Source of the DNA: CALLCD01 sp039196965
GTDB lineage: Bacteria; Pseudomonadota; Alphaproteobacteria; Caulobacterales; Hyphomonadaceae
Direction of reading: 5' to 3'
NCBI GenBank assembly: GCA_039196965.1
Contig: JBCCUK010000014.1
Span: forward strand, 27,119 to 91,118
DNA length: 64,000 nt
Below, piece after piece: positions 34,975-43,880 of the stretch. The position numbers and the translations under genes are program-made. Under the pieces are notes generated by a model. The model had not been told where the DNA came from, did not search any database, and was given only the letters and a program-made list of their open reading frames with translations. How positions within the stretch are numbered: the first letter of the stretch is position 1; each line of letters opens with the position of its first letter.

Positions 34975-35817
34975 ATGACCCAACCACCGAATGCCTATGG
35001 AGACAATGATACCGGCCGCAGGTGGATCGTATTGATTATATTCATTCTGCTCGTCGGATTTATCGCTGCGGGTATTTGGTTTTGGTACAATCAGCAGGCC
35101 GTCACCGAGGACACAACGACGCCGCAAATTGTGGCCCAGCAGCGTCCGGTTCTTGAACCACTGCCTGAAGCCGAAATCATCGACACGACACCGGTTACCG
35201 ATGAAGAGGCCGTGGCCGACGGAACACTGAAACGGTTCGACGACAATCGCTGGCTGGAGTCCGATGAATTTGTCGGTTTCGATACCGGCCGCAAGCGAGC
35301 CGATCTCCGGATATATATACTAAGTCAGGACTATTCCTGGGTGTTCGGAGATGGGGACACTGTGGAGGGCCGAGCTGGAGTTGCACAACTTGAAGATCTT
35401 TTCCAGGGCGGTGACTTCCAGGATCGCTTTTGTGATGCTGACAGCATTCTCGCCATCGGCACATCTTCATTTGAAGGCCCCCAGGCGCTCAATCATGCCC
35501 TTGCCCGCCAACGTGCAAGGACACTGGTATCGAGGCTCGGAACCGTCCGGCTGAGCTGTGACGATGACAGCCCACGCCTGCTTGCGGCCAGCCTCGGCGA
35601 ACATGCCGAAACCTCTCCCTGTCCCGGCCGTGCCAGATGTCCGGAAGCCACATCCTCACAGCGACGGCTGATACTGGTCAGTGTCAGCGCGGCAGAAGGG
35701 GGAGTGAACTTCAGTGAAGCCCTCTGGTCCGGATTGCAAGGCTTTGATGCCGAACAGCGGAGCTTCTTCCGGGACTTCAGGTTGTCGGATTATGATGAGT
35801 TCGAAATTCTGAACTAA
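34975..35817 (+). CDS. Single-TM membrane protein, unrecognised (possible OmpA-like fold)
   Basis: A 280-residue protein with a short hydrophilic N terminus, one TM helix at about residues 17-40 (WIVLIIFILLVGFIAAGIWF) and a periplasmic remainder. Residues 45-100 are Thr/Glu/Pro-rich. From about 150, SILAIGTSSFEGPQALNHAL ARQRARTLVSRLG then QRRLILVSV recall the peptidoglycan-binding OmpA/MotB pattern (N-x-x-L-x-x-x-R-A and N/Q-R-R near the end), but key residues are missing and four Cys in this part suggest disulfides. No function assigned. Convergent with the Lrp gene, four bases away. Confidence 0.75.
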   Translation: MTQPPNAYGDNDTGRRWIVLIIFILLVGFIAAGIWFWYNQQAVTEDTTTPQIVAQQRPVLEPLPEAEIIDTTPVTDEEAVADGTLKRFDDNRWLESDEFVGFDTGRKRADLRIYILSQDYSWVFGDGDTVEGRAGVAQLEDLFQGGDFQDRFCDADSILAIGTSSFEGPQALNHALARQRARTLVSRLGTVRLSCDDDSPRLLAASLGEHAETSPCPGRARCPEATSSQRRLILVSVSAAEGGVNFSEALWSGLQGFDAEQRSFFRDFRLSDYDEFEILN

Positions 35818-35821
35818 TCGC

Positions 35822-36328
35822 TTAAGCTGTCTCGTCGTCCTGTTGAACCAGGCTGAGGGGCAAAGCCGTCGACCGCTTCGAGACACGGATCACAATCCGG
35901 GACTGGACATCGGATACAAGCGCAGAGCCCAAAAGCTTGTCGCGAAGAAAGTCATCATAGGCATGCATGTCGGTTGTCACGACACGGATGATATAATCCA
36001 CCGCACCGGTTACGGTCATGCATTCCGATACTTCTTCCCACCCAAGCACCATATCTTCAAACGCCTGAAGGTTGGTGCGGTTCGGCAAAGCGAGCTTCAC
36101 AGTGGCCACGACCTCGAAGTTGAGACCAAGCTGATCGCGATCAAGCAGGGTCACCCGGCGCTGAATGATACCCTGCTCTTCCATCCGCTTGATACGGCGC
36201 CAGCAGGGCGACGATGACAGGCCAACCTGATCGGCAATCTCCGCAACGGAAAGACCGGCATCTCCCTGGACCAATTCGAGAATCTTCGCATCAACGCTAT
36301 CGAGCAGATCTGGCAAATCATCCCCCAT
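35822..36328 (-). CDS. Lrp/AsnC family transcriptional regulator
   Basis: A 168-residue feast/famine regulator. The N-terminal helix-turn-helix is LLDSVDAKILELVQGDAG, then LSVAEIADQVGLSSSPCWRR, IKRMEEQGIIQRR; the C-terminal RAM domain follows, with the effector-binding EVSECMTVTGAVDYIIRVV. The SSSPCWRRIKRMEEQGII pattern is close to canonical Lrp. It is divergent from the MOSC gene with a 164-base shared upstream region, but Lrp proteins often act on distant amino-acid genes. Confidence 0.93.
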   Translation of the reverse strand: MGDDLPDLLDSVDAKILELVQGDAGLSVAEIADQVGLSSSPCWRRIKRMEEQGIIQRRVTLLDRDQLGLNFEVVATVKLALPNRTNLQAFEDMVLGWEEVSECMTVTGAVDYIIRVVTTDMHAYDDFLRDKLLGSALVSDVQSRIVIRVSKRSTALPLSLVQQDDETA

Positions 36329-36492
36329 TTTTGCATATTAAAGGCAGTATTTTCCCACTTACACACCATATTTAGCATGAAATGCAAGCAATTTCTGCGG
36401 CGGAGTTTCACATCGGCTCAACGCCGTTTACACTGCATCCATCGGACGGATGCTTATTGTGAAGGGAACCAGCGCAAGCGTATAATGCTCAC

Positions 36493-36984
36493 ATGGCAGA
36501 TTACGGACGCATAATCGGTATCGCTCGCAGAGGCGAACGCCGCGCGCCAATGGAAAAGATCAGAGCAGGTAAAATCTCTGTCGCCGCTGGCCTTGATGGC
36601 GATTTCAAAGGCACCAAACATCGAAAGAGACAGATAACGATCCTCGCTGAAGAAGATTGGCAGGCCGCCCTTTCCGATCTACCGGAAGATGGTGCGAGCC
36701 TTCCCTGGACAGTGCGGCGAGCAAACCTATTGTGCCACGGCCTGCGATTACCGAGAGCAAAAGGTGCGATCTTAAAAATCGGCAATGTCGAGTTGGAAGT
36801 GACGGGCCAGACCTGGCCCTGCAAACGGATGGACGAGGCATTTTCTGGCCTCCTCAAGGCTCTGTCGCAGGAATGGCGGGGCGGTGTGACATGCGCCGTG
36901 CTCCACGGCGGCGAGGTTGAACTTGGCGATACTATCGAAATTGTCTCGGCCCCTGAGGAGATCGTCCGAACACTTCCGGGGTAG
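36493..36984 (+). CDS. MOSC domain protein
   Basis: A 163-residue single MOSC domain, the C-terminal beta-barrel module of molybdenum-cofactor sulfurases. Seen: the opening GRIIGIARRGERRAPM, GLDGDFKGTKHRKRQITILA, and the nucleophile-region LEVTGQTWPCKRMDEAF with the conserved Cys. Probably binds molybdenum cofactor or transfers sulfur to it or another acceptor; no molybdoenzyme gene is adjacent. Confidence 0.88.
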   Translation: MADYGRIIGIARRGERRAPMEKIRAGKISVAAGLDGDFKGTKHRKRQITILAEEDWQAALSDLPEDGASLPWTVRRANLLCHGLRLPRAKGAILKIGNVELEVTGQTWPCKRMDEAFSGLLKALSQEWRGGVTCAVLHGGEVELGDTIEIVSAPEEIVRTLPG

Positions 36985-37035
36985 GCTTTGGGGAGCGTCA
37001 GCTCAACAGCCTTGAGCGCGTCTCATGAGAGTTTT

Positions 37036-38484
37036 TTACTCCGCGGGATCCTTTGAACGGGAGATGATGGCGGTCGTGGAATGGCCTTGAAGTAAAGGCA
37101 CAATGTGGACGGTTCCACCCCGGGCCGTGACGGTGTCCGCACCGACAATATCCTGAAGCGCGTAATCGCCGCCTTTAACGAGAAGATCAGGTTGGAGACG
37201 TTCGATCAGATCAATCGGTGTATCTTCCTCAAAGAGGACAACTCCATCAACGGAAGACAGGGCGGAAAGAAGGCGCGCACGGGACGCCTCATCATTGACC
37301 GGGCGAGCCTCCCCCTTCAGGCGGCGAACCGAAGCATCGGAATTCAGCCCTACAATAAGCCGGTCGCAGCGAGACTTCGCTTCCTCCAACACTTTAAGAT
37401 GCCCGGGGTGCAGAATATCGAAGCAGCCATTGGTAAAGCCAATGATCTCGCGTGCTCCTCTCCACCGTTCAACAAGGTCGAGCGCCGTATCCATTGGCAT
37501 GACGTCGCCATTGTCATTGTCGAGAAGTTCGGCCGCAGTGACGGTGGCCGTGCCGGCCTTGGTCACGGCGATGCCCGAGGCGAGAAGGGAATACTCCGCC
37601 GCAAGTGAGAGGGGCACGCCGGAAGCAATGGCAATTCCAAGGGCAGCAAGGCTGGTATCGCCGGCACCAGAGACATCATACACATCACGAGCTTCGCCGC
37701 GCATATGGCGGACAGTGGGCTCTGTTCGCTCGATGAATGAGAGCCCCTTGGCAGCCCGGGTCACCATTATGGCGTCGGCCGCGCAGAGGCCGAGCGCCTT
37801 TTCCAGGGCGGCCTCAATCTCGGCATCGGTGCCCGTGGGCAGGTTGGTAACGGCAGCCAGCTCACCGGCGTTAGGTTTGATCAAGGCAACCGGGCCATAG
37901 CGGGCAAGATCATGACCCTTAGGGTCAACCACAAGAGGCACGCGGTCATCTTTGCCAGCTTTCAACGCGGTAGCAATGGTCTTTTCCGTCACACTTCCCT
38001 TGGCATAGTCGGAGATAAGGATCGCTGTCGCGCCGCTTGCAGCTCGGGATATCTCGCTGACCAGGCTGCGCTCGGTTTCCCAATCAAGATCAGTGACCGG
38101 TTCCTTGTCGACGCGCAGCAATTGCTGGCCTGAGGACACAAACCGCTTCTTCTGGATCGTAGCGAGGGTCGAGCTCTGAACTAGAAAGGAGGCAATCTCA
38201 TCCGCTCGACCGAGGAGCGTGCGCAGGGCATCGCCTGGACCGTCGGCACCAACGGCGGCGACAAGGCGAGCTCGAGCCCCAAGGGCGGCGAGATTGCGGG
38301 CCGTGTTTGCCGCGCCACCCGGCATTTCGATACGATGGGTTTCGCGCAGCACAGGCACAGGCGCTTCGGGCGAAACGCGCTCAACATCGCCGTAGATGAA
38401 GGTATCGAGCATGGCATCGCCGAGGCAGAGCACGCATTGGTTTCGCGCGCTAAGGATCAGAGACTTCAGGGCCTGGCCGGTCAT
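37036..38484 (-). CDS. hldE: Bifunctional heptose-7-phosphate kinase / heptose-1-phosphate adenylyltransferase
   Basis: Two steps in ADP-heptose synthesis for the LPS inner core. Residues 1 to about 320 are a ribokinase-fold kinase, with PGGAANTARNLAALGA, GTDAEIEAALEKAL and the anion-hole/catalytic DVSGAGDTSLAALG. Residues about 345-482 are a nucleotidyltransferase with TNGCFDILHPGHLKVLEEA (the HxGH motif), GLNSDASVRRLKG and the C-terminal HSTTAIISR. The 482-residue length equals standard HldE. Only 17 bases follow the kdsA gene, so both LPS-core enzymes are co-transcribed. Confidence 0.97.
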   Translation of the reverse strand: MTGQALKSLILSARNQCVLCLGDAMLDTFIYGDVERVSPEAPVPVLRETHRIEMPGGAANTARNLAALGARARLVAAVGADGPGDALRTLLGRADEIASFLVQSSTLATIQKKRFVSSGQQLLRVDKEPVTDLDWETERSLVSEISRAASGATAILISDYAKGSVTEKTIATALKAGKDDRVPLVVDPKGHDLARYGPVALIKPNAGELAAVTNLPTGTDAEIEAALEKALGLCAADAIMVTRAAKGLSFIERTEPTVRHMRGEARDVYDVSGAGDTSLAALGIAIASGVPLSLAAEYSLLASGIAVTKAGTATVTAAELLDNDNGDVMPMDTALDLVERWRGAREIIGFTNGCFDILHPGHLKVLEEAKSRCDRLIVGLNSDASVRRLKGEARPVNDEASRARLLSALSSVDGVVLFEEDTPIDLIERLQPDLLVKGGDYALQDIVGADTVTARGGTVHIVPLLQGHSTTAIISRSKDPAE

Positions 38485-38501
38485 TGGCGCACCATGGCCT
38501 G

Positions 38502-39380
38502 TCAGGCCCGATCCTGGCGCGCGTGAGCTTTGGCGAGGGCATCAAATTTCATAATGCGCACCATGACCCGTTCAATATCTTCCAGGCGGATCATGTTCGG
38601 GCCATCGGAGGGCGCATTATCCGGATCCTCATGGACTTCGATGAAGACGCAAGCGACACCGATGGCAGCGGCGGCATTGGCGAGGATTGGTGCGAAGTCG
38701 CGCTGACCGCCGCTGGCATCGCCCTTCCCGCCCGGCTGCTGTACCGAATGGGTGGCGTCGAAAACCACTGGGCAGCCCGTCGCCTTCATCTCCGGAATGG
38801 CACGCATATCGTTGACTTGCGTGTTATAGCCGAAGCTTACGCCGCGCTCTGTGAGGAGGATATCGCGGGCACCGCCGGCGAGAAGTTTTGTAACCACGTT
38901 CTTCATGTCCCAGGGCGCGAGGAACTGACCCTTTTTGACATTGACCACCCTGCCCGTCTCGGCAGCTGCAAGGAGGAGGTCCGTCTGGCGGCAGAGAAAG
39001 GCCGGGATCTGGAGCACGTCGATGACGCTGGCGGCTGGGGCGCATTGCTCTGCAGTGTGGATGTCGGTGAGGACGGGAAGCCCGGTTTCCGCCTTGACCT
39101 CTTCAAAGATGGGCAGAGCCTCATCGAGGCCGGGACCGCGAAAGCTCGACACGCTGGTACGGTTCGCCTTGTCGAAGCTCGTCTTGTAAATGAGTTTTGC
39201 GCCGATGCGGCTGGCGATTTCGGCAAGCGCCGCTGACATTTTCAGGGCGTGATCGCGGGTCTCAAGTGCGCAGGGTCCGGCAATGAAGACGACAGGGGCC
39301 TCATTCGATATTTCGATCTCGCCGGCCGCAGCGGGCAGACGCACCGTATGGTTGGGTAGCAGGTTTGCCGTATCGGCCAT
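38502..39380 (-). CDS. kdsA: 3-deoxy-8-phosphooctulonate synthase (KDO-8-P synthase)
   Basis: Condenses arabinose-5-phosphate with phosphoenolpyruvate to give KDO-8-phosphate for the LPS inner core. The TIM-barrel family motifs are present: FIAGPCALETRDHALKM, LIYKTSFDKANRTSVSSFRG, GLPVLTDIHTAEQCAPA, the lysine-containing NVKKGQFLAPWDMKNV, and VFDATHSVQQPGG. The 292 residues match the family. The PCALE with Cys near residue 37 suggests a metal-dependent type. Start ATG at 39380 after CGGAG; divergent from the FAD oxidoreductase. Confidence 0.97.
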   Translation of the reverse strand: MADTANLLPNHTVRLPAAAGEIEISNEAPVVFIAGPCALETRDHALKMSAALAEIASRIGAKLIYKTSFDKANRTSVSSFRGPGLDEALPIFEEVKAETGLPVLTDIHTAEQCAPAASVIDVLQIPAFLCRQTDLLLAAAETGRVVNVKKGQFLAPWDMKNVVTKLLAGGARDILLTERGVSFGYNTQVNDMRAIPEMKATGCPVVFDATHSVQQPGGKGDASGGQRDFAPILANAAAAIGVACVFIEVHEDPDNAPSDGPNMIRLEDIERVMVRIMKFDALAKAHARQDRA

Positions 39381-39568
39381 GGGGGCTCCGACCGTTTCTA
39401 TCGTTCCAATCTCTTAAACCGATCGCACAGCGTTTTAAACCATGCTCTGAGTGCGGGGATGTTTTTTTCAAATTCCCGGCAAATGCAGCGAATGGATTGG
39501 CCGCTGCTTGGCCGCGCCCTAACTTTCTGGTTCGTAGAGACACTGTCGCAGTACGGGGCCGAATTACC

Positions 39569-40891
39569 ATGAAAATTGCCGTCGTCGGTTCGGGGATATC
39601 CGGACTGTCCGCAGCCTGGGCCCTGAAAGATACGGCCGATGTCACCTTATTCGAAAAGCGGGAGAGGATTGGCGGTCATAGCTGCACCAAAACGGTGGAC
39701 TATGACGGCCGCAAGATCGAGGTCGATGTCGGCTTCATTGTTTATAACGCCCTGAATTATCCCAATCTTATCGCCTTTTTCGACGCGCTGGATGTGGAAA
39801 CCGAACGGAGCGATATGAGCTTTGCCGTATCCAATCCGAGCGGATATGAGTGGTCGTCAAATGTGCGGGGCTTCTTCGCTCAAAAGCGCAATCTGTTCGA
39901 TCCCGCTTTTCACCACTTCTGGAGATCAATCCTGCGGTTCAACGACATTGCCAGAGAGGAACTCGATTCCCGCCGGGTGAAAGACACGACCCTTGGCGCA
40001 TGGCTGGACCGCCATGGTTTCGATGAGAATTTCCGGGAGAATTATATCCTGCCGATGGGGGCGGCGATCTGGTCCACGCCGGAAGACAGGATGCTGGAGT
40101 ATCCGGCCCTGAGCTTCTTCCGATTTTTCGACAATCATCGGTTGATGCACAAGGAAAGGCCGCATTGGCGGACAGTCACTGGAGGCAGTCAGTCTTATGT
40201 GAAAAAGGTCGTTGCCGCTCTTGGAGACCGGGTGCGTGCAGGAACGGAAATCCGCGACGTGTCTAGGTTTGGTGACCAAGTGAAACTGGAAGCATCTGAT
40301 GGCCGGCAACATGTGTTCGACCATGTCATTCTGGCCAGCCATTCTGATCAATCACTGGCCATGCTCGGCGACGAGTTTGAGGACCGCCGGTTCATGCTGC
40401 GCTCCATCCATTATCGCCCGAACCAGATTTATCTACACCGGGACCCCGCTCTTATGCCGAAACACCGGTCGGCCTGGGCGGCATGGAATGTACTGCGCCA
40501 GGAGGGTGAAGACATCTGCCTGACCTATTGGATGAACACGCTGCAAAACCTGCCAAAGGCATGCCCACTTTTCGTGACGCTGAATCCAAATATGCCTCCG
40601 GCGGAAGACAAGACCTTTTCCAGCTTCACTTTCGACCATCCACAGTTCGACACGCCGGCCGAAGCTGCTGTACGCGAAATCAAGCGGGTGAATGGCGAAG
40701 GTGGGCTTTGGCTTGCTGGAGCATGGATGGGTTCAGGTTTCCATGAGGACGGCTTGAAATCGGGCCTTGAAACTGCTCTCTCTCTTGGCGGAAAGGTGCC
40801 TTGGGTGCCACAGAATATCTCGCCGCGGCGCGCACCGGAAAAGGTCGCCGCCGAAGGAGCTCATTTGAAAATCGTGGGTAAGAATGGCTAG
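39569..40891 (+). CDS. FAD-dependent amine-oxidase-like oxidoreductase
   Basis: A 440-residue flavoprotein. The N-terminal dinucleotide-binding motif is exact: MKIAVVGSGISGLSAAWALK then LFEKRERIGGHSCT. The C terminus has the second FAD contact in LWLAGAWMGSGFHEDGLKSG. It heads a plus-strand group with a DUF1365 protein (8-base overlap) and a cyclopropane-fatty-acid-synthase-like methyltransferase. The same trio recurs in alphaproteobacteria, where flavin oxidoreductases and CFA-like enzymes act on unsaturated acyl chains of phospholipids, including furan fatty-acid synthesis in Rhodobacter; the exact reaction here is inference. Start chosen at the ATG just before the Rossmann strand. Confidence 0.9.
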   Translation: MKIAVVGSGISGLSAAWALKDTADVTLFEKRERIGGHSCTKTVDYDGRKIEVDVGFIVYNALNYPNLIAFFDALDVETERSDMSFAVSNPSGYEWSSNVRGFFAQKRNLFDPAFHHFWRSILRFNDIAREELDSRRVKDTTLGAWLDRHGFDENFRENYILPMGAAIWSTPEDRMLEYPALSFFRFFDNHRLMHKERPHWRTVTGGSQSYVKKVVAALGDRVRAGTEIRDVSRFGDQVKLEASDGRQHVFDHVILASHSDQSLAMLGDEFEDRRFMLRSIHYRPNQIYLHRDPALMPKHRSAWAAWNVLRQEGEDICLTYWMNTLQNLPKACPLFVTLNPNMPPAEDKTFSSFTFDHPQFDTPAEAAVREIKRVNGEGGLWLAGAWMGSGFHEDGLKSGLETALSLGGKVPWVPQNISPRRAPEKVAAEGAHLKIVGKNG

Positions 40892-41702
40892 TTCCAAATC
40901 GCCCGAAAATAGCGCGCCAGCGCTTCAACTCTATCTCGGACAAACGCGCCACAGCCGTTTTGTTCCGTTCGAACAGTCTTTCGCATACAAGCTGTTTCTG
41001 ATCGATCTAGATATCGACAGGCTGCAAGACGCCGGGCGGATATGCCGGTTATTCAGCTTCGAGAAACCAAACCTTTTCTCGTTCCGCCGCCGTGATCATG
41101 GACAGCGAGAGGATGTCGACTTGCGACCGTGGGCGGAGGCGAAGTTCGCCGAGGCCAATGTGGATTTACAGGGTGGCTCAATTCGCCTCATCACTTTTCC
41201 GAGGCATGTTTTTTACAAATTTTCGCCCATCTCGCTTTGGTTCGGGTACCAGCCCGATGGGAGCCTGAGTGGCATTATCTATGAAGTGAACAATACGTTC
41301 GGCCAGACCCACTCTTACGTTGCCGCAGCATCCGATAATCTGATGCGTCATAGCGCACAGAAAAACCTCTATGTCTCACCGTTTTTCGACGTGTCAGGTG
41401 CCTATAAGTTTACCATCCGTCCTCCGGGACAGCACCTCAATCTTGTCGTCGACAATTTCGAGGATGAAAAACGGATACATATGGCAAATATAAGAGCTGT
41501 CCGCGAAGCGGCGTCCGACGGTGCTTTTCTGCGCGCAGCTGCTGCGCGACCATTGTCCACCCATGGCGTTACTTTAGGTATCCACTGGGAGGCGCTAAAA
41601 CTCTGGTTGAAGGGGGCCGGCTATCGCTCAAAGCCAGCGCCCCATCCAAAAGCGGCCACCCGCGCTGCGCCAGTTGCAGGTGCACCCCACAAAGTATTAT
41701 AA
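40884..41702 (+). CDS. DUF1365 family protein
   Basis: A 272-residue member of DUF1365, a family of unknown biochemical function that almost always sits between a flavin oxidoreductase and a CFA-synthase-like gene. Seen: YLGQTRHSRFVPFEQSFAYK (family start with R-H-x-R), LFSFEKPNLFSFRRRDHG, ITFPRHVFYKFSPISLWFGY, and YEVNNTFGQTHSYV. No TM or signal peptide. It overlaps the oxidoreductase by eight bases and ends 9 bases before the methyltransferase, so all three are one operon. Confidence 0.92.
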   Translation: MASSKSPENSAPALQLYLGQTRHSRFVPFEQSFAYKLFLIDLDIDRLQDAGRICRLFSFEKPNLFSFRRRDHGQREDVDLRPWAEAKFAEANVDLQGGSIRLITFPRHVFYKFSPISLWFGYQPDGSLSGIIYEVNNTFGQTHSYVAAASDNLMRHSAQKNLYVSPFFDVSGAYKFTIRPPGQHLNLVVDNFEDEKRIHMANIRAVREAASDGAFLRAAAARPLSTHGVTLGIHWEALKLWLKGAGYRSKPAPHPKAATRAAPVAGAPHKVL

Positions 41703-41711
41703 CTGAATAAA

Positions 41712-42956
41712 ATGACTATGGCTGACTATATAACCGCTTCGGCGAAAACAATTCGACAACTTCAGAACGTGCCCGCAAGCTTTAAACTTGCAGGCTTCGC
41801 ACTATTATCTGCAGATAGCGGAACCCTGGTCATCCAGCTTCCAGATGGACGCTCAGTGAAGTTTGACAGCGGCGTGGAGGGCACCGATGCAGAAATCCAC
41901 GTACACGAATATTCTTTTGCAAAACGCGCTATTTCCAGTGGCGATATTGGATTTGCCGAAAGCTATATGGATGGAGAGTGGTCGACTCCAGATTTAACTG
42001 CGGTATTGCGCTACTTCTCCGATAATTTCGATGCTGTTGGAAATGGCAACCTTGCCCGGGGCCGGGCGCTCATGAAGTGGATCAATAAAATCCGCCACGG
42101 GTTGAACAAGAACAGCCGCAAGGGGGCTCGGCGGAACATTATGAGCCATTATGATCTTGGCAATGAATTCTATAGCCAGTGGCTGGACCCTAGTATGACA
42201 TATTCTTCGGGTATTTACGCAAGTCCGAATACAAGCCTGGAGCACTCTCAGGCGGCAAAGTATGATGCCATCTGTAACAGCCTTGATCTCGGTTCAAAAA
42301 GCGAAGTTCTGGAAATTGGCTGCGGCTGGGGCGGTTTTGCGGAATATGCCGCGAGTCAGAGGGGCGCAAAAGTTACTTGCCTGACCATATCGGAGGCGCA
42401 GCGCGAGTACGCCGAAGCCCGGATGCGGGGCCAGGGTTTGGAAGACCGGGTTGAAATTCGCCTTGAGGACTACCGCGACCATAGAGGTGCCTATGATGCA
42501 GTCGCATCGATCGAAATGTTCGAAGCGGTTGGCGAACGGTATTGGCCGGATTATTTTTCAAAAATTCAGTCCGTTTTAAAGCCCGGCGCACGGGCGGCAT
42601 TGCAGATTATTACAATAGATGATCAGCTATTTGAAAGTTACCGCACACGGACAGACTTTATCCAGAGATATATATTCCCTGGCGGCATGCTGCCGAGTGA
42701 AGAGGCGTTGAAAGATCAGTTCTCCCAGGCCGACCTCCGATATGATGAAACGCGCTACTTCGGACAAGATTATGCACGGACACTGAACAGTTGGGCCAAG
42801 CGCTTTAATGATGCGTGGCCAGATATCGCAAAACTAGGCTTCGATCAGCCATTCCAGCGCATGTGGAACTTTTATCTTAGTTACTGTGAAGCAGGCTTCA
42901 AAGGTGGCCGGATAAATGTCGGTCAGTTCGTCCTGTCGAAACCGGGTTCAAATTAG
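41712..42956 (+). CDS. Cyclopropane-fatty-acyl-phospholipid synthase-like methyltransferase
   Basis: SAM-dependent enzyme acting on double bonds of membrane phospholipid acyl chains. The 414 residues show the CFA-synthase layout: an N-terminal lipid-binding domain, NIMSHYDLGNEFYSQWLDPS with MTYSSGIY, the SAM-binding VLEIGCGWGGFAEYAA at about residue 200, TISEAQREYAEAR, and SIEMFEAVGERYWPDYF, the bicarbonate-site region, then FIQRYIFPGGMLPS. It could cyclopropanate or methylate the chain; the neighbouring flavoprotein favours further oxidation. A second ATG at 41718 is an alternative start. Confidence 0.93.
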   Translation: MTMADYITASAKTIRQLQNVPASFKLAGFALLSADSGTLVIQLPDGRSVKFDSGVEGTDAEIHVHEYSFAKRAISSGDIGFAESYMDGEWSTPDLTAVLRYFSDNFDAVGNGNLARGRALMKWINKIRHGLNKNSRKGARRNIMSHYDLGNEFYSQWLDPSMTYSSGIYASPNTSLEHSQAAKYDAICNSLDLGSKSEVLEIGCGWGGFAEYAASQRGAKVTCLTISEAQREYAEARMRGQGLEDRVEIRLEDYRDHRGAYDAVASIEMFEAVGERYWPDYFSKIQSVLKPGARAALQIITIDDQLFESYRTRTDFIQRYIFPGGMLPSEEALKDQFSQADLRYDETRYFGQDYARTLNSWAKRFNDAWPDIAKLGFDQPFQRMWNFYLSYCEAGFKGGRINVGQFVLSKPGSN

Positions 42957-42992
42957 GGGTAATCTGGCGTTCCTGGCTGGTGCGGCATCGGC

Positions 42993-43691
42993 TCAGTAGA
43001 GTTCCTGCAGAACATATTCGATATTCTGGCCACGCGCTTCAAACGCACATTTCACCCAACGGCCGGTCTCATCATACCAGAGATCAAAGGACAGATCAGA
43101 GTAGACGCGAAACCGGGTGGTTTCGATCTCCTGTCCGCTCACGGTAAGCGTTTCAGAGCCTAGATTATCGACCCGAATGTCGAGCAACTGTCCGCCCTCG
43201 CTTGACAGAATAGCGTCGCTGAAAACCTCGCCGCTATGCCAATGGCTTGAAGGGATAAGGTCAGCCGACAGTTCGCCCGTGAAATTTGTGCCGGACACGT
43301 CAAGCTGGCCATCCTCACTCAATACGGAAACGGTGAGGTCCTTGCCTTCCTTTCGGGTTTCCCCTGTCAGCTCGACAAGACTCCCATCTGCCCAGACTTC
43401 AGTGGAGTCGTGGCTGTACTTGTAGGCTGTGATCGGTCCGAATTTCACCTGAAGATCAATGTCATTGACCACTTCAAGCGTTCCGTTTTCGGATTTTTCG
43501 AAACTCACCGTATGAGTTCCAAAGGGCTTACCTTTTCGCAGGACCTCAAAAGCAATGATCTCGCCGCCCGCCGGTTGCCATACAGGAAGAGTGGCTGCGA
43601 CAATATCAGGCTGCGCGATGTCGCTCGGACTGTCGCCCAAAGCTGCCGGAAACAGGCCGAACGCAATAATACCTGTAAGAAGGGATCTCAT
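42993..43691 (-). CDS. Secreted protein, DUF6134-like
   Basis: A 232-residue periplasmic protein with signal peptide MRSLLTGIIAFGLFPAALG. The body is beta-rich and lipocalin-like in feel: EVLRKGKPFGTHTVSFEKSE, IDLQVKFGPITAYKYSHDST, WHSGEVFSDAILSSEGGQLL and FDLWYDETGRWVKCAFEARG. I place it with DUF6134 by the R-K-G-x-x-I/F-G-x-H-x-V pattern, without confirmation. It is convergent with the CFA-like operon (37 bases), and such proteins commonly accompany that cluster. The ATG at 43691 follows GAGAGG; starts further up would bury the signal peptide. Confidence 0.75.
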   Translation of the reverse strand: MRSLLTGIIAFGLFPAALGDSPSDIAQPDIVAATLPVWQPAGGEIIAFEVLRKGKPFGTHTVSFEKSENGTLEVVNDIDLQVKFGPITAYKYSHDSTEVWADGSLVELTGETRKEGKDLTVSVLSEDGQLDVSGTNFTGELSADLIPSSHWHSGEVFSDAILSSEGGQLLDIRVDNLGSETLTVSGQEIETTRFRVYSDLSFDLWYDETGRWVKCAFEARGQNIEYVLQELY

Positions 43692-43880
43692 GGGAAGCCT
43701 CTCAGTCGATTTCATATACGACATAGTATAGTTTATTTGAACGTCCAGTGAACAAGCCCATACACACAAATAACAGTTTGCCGCACCTCACTTTTTTGCC
43801 AAAAGACCTTCGAAAGGTTGAACAGAGCCGTTGCGGGCTCTAGCGTCGCGGCAAATAACACGATCTGATCAAGACCCCAG

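Noticed and set aside
38484..39236. 250-codon plus-strand ORF opposite kdsA
   Set aside because: kdsA is identified by many motifs; the antisense frame carries none.
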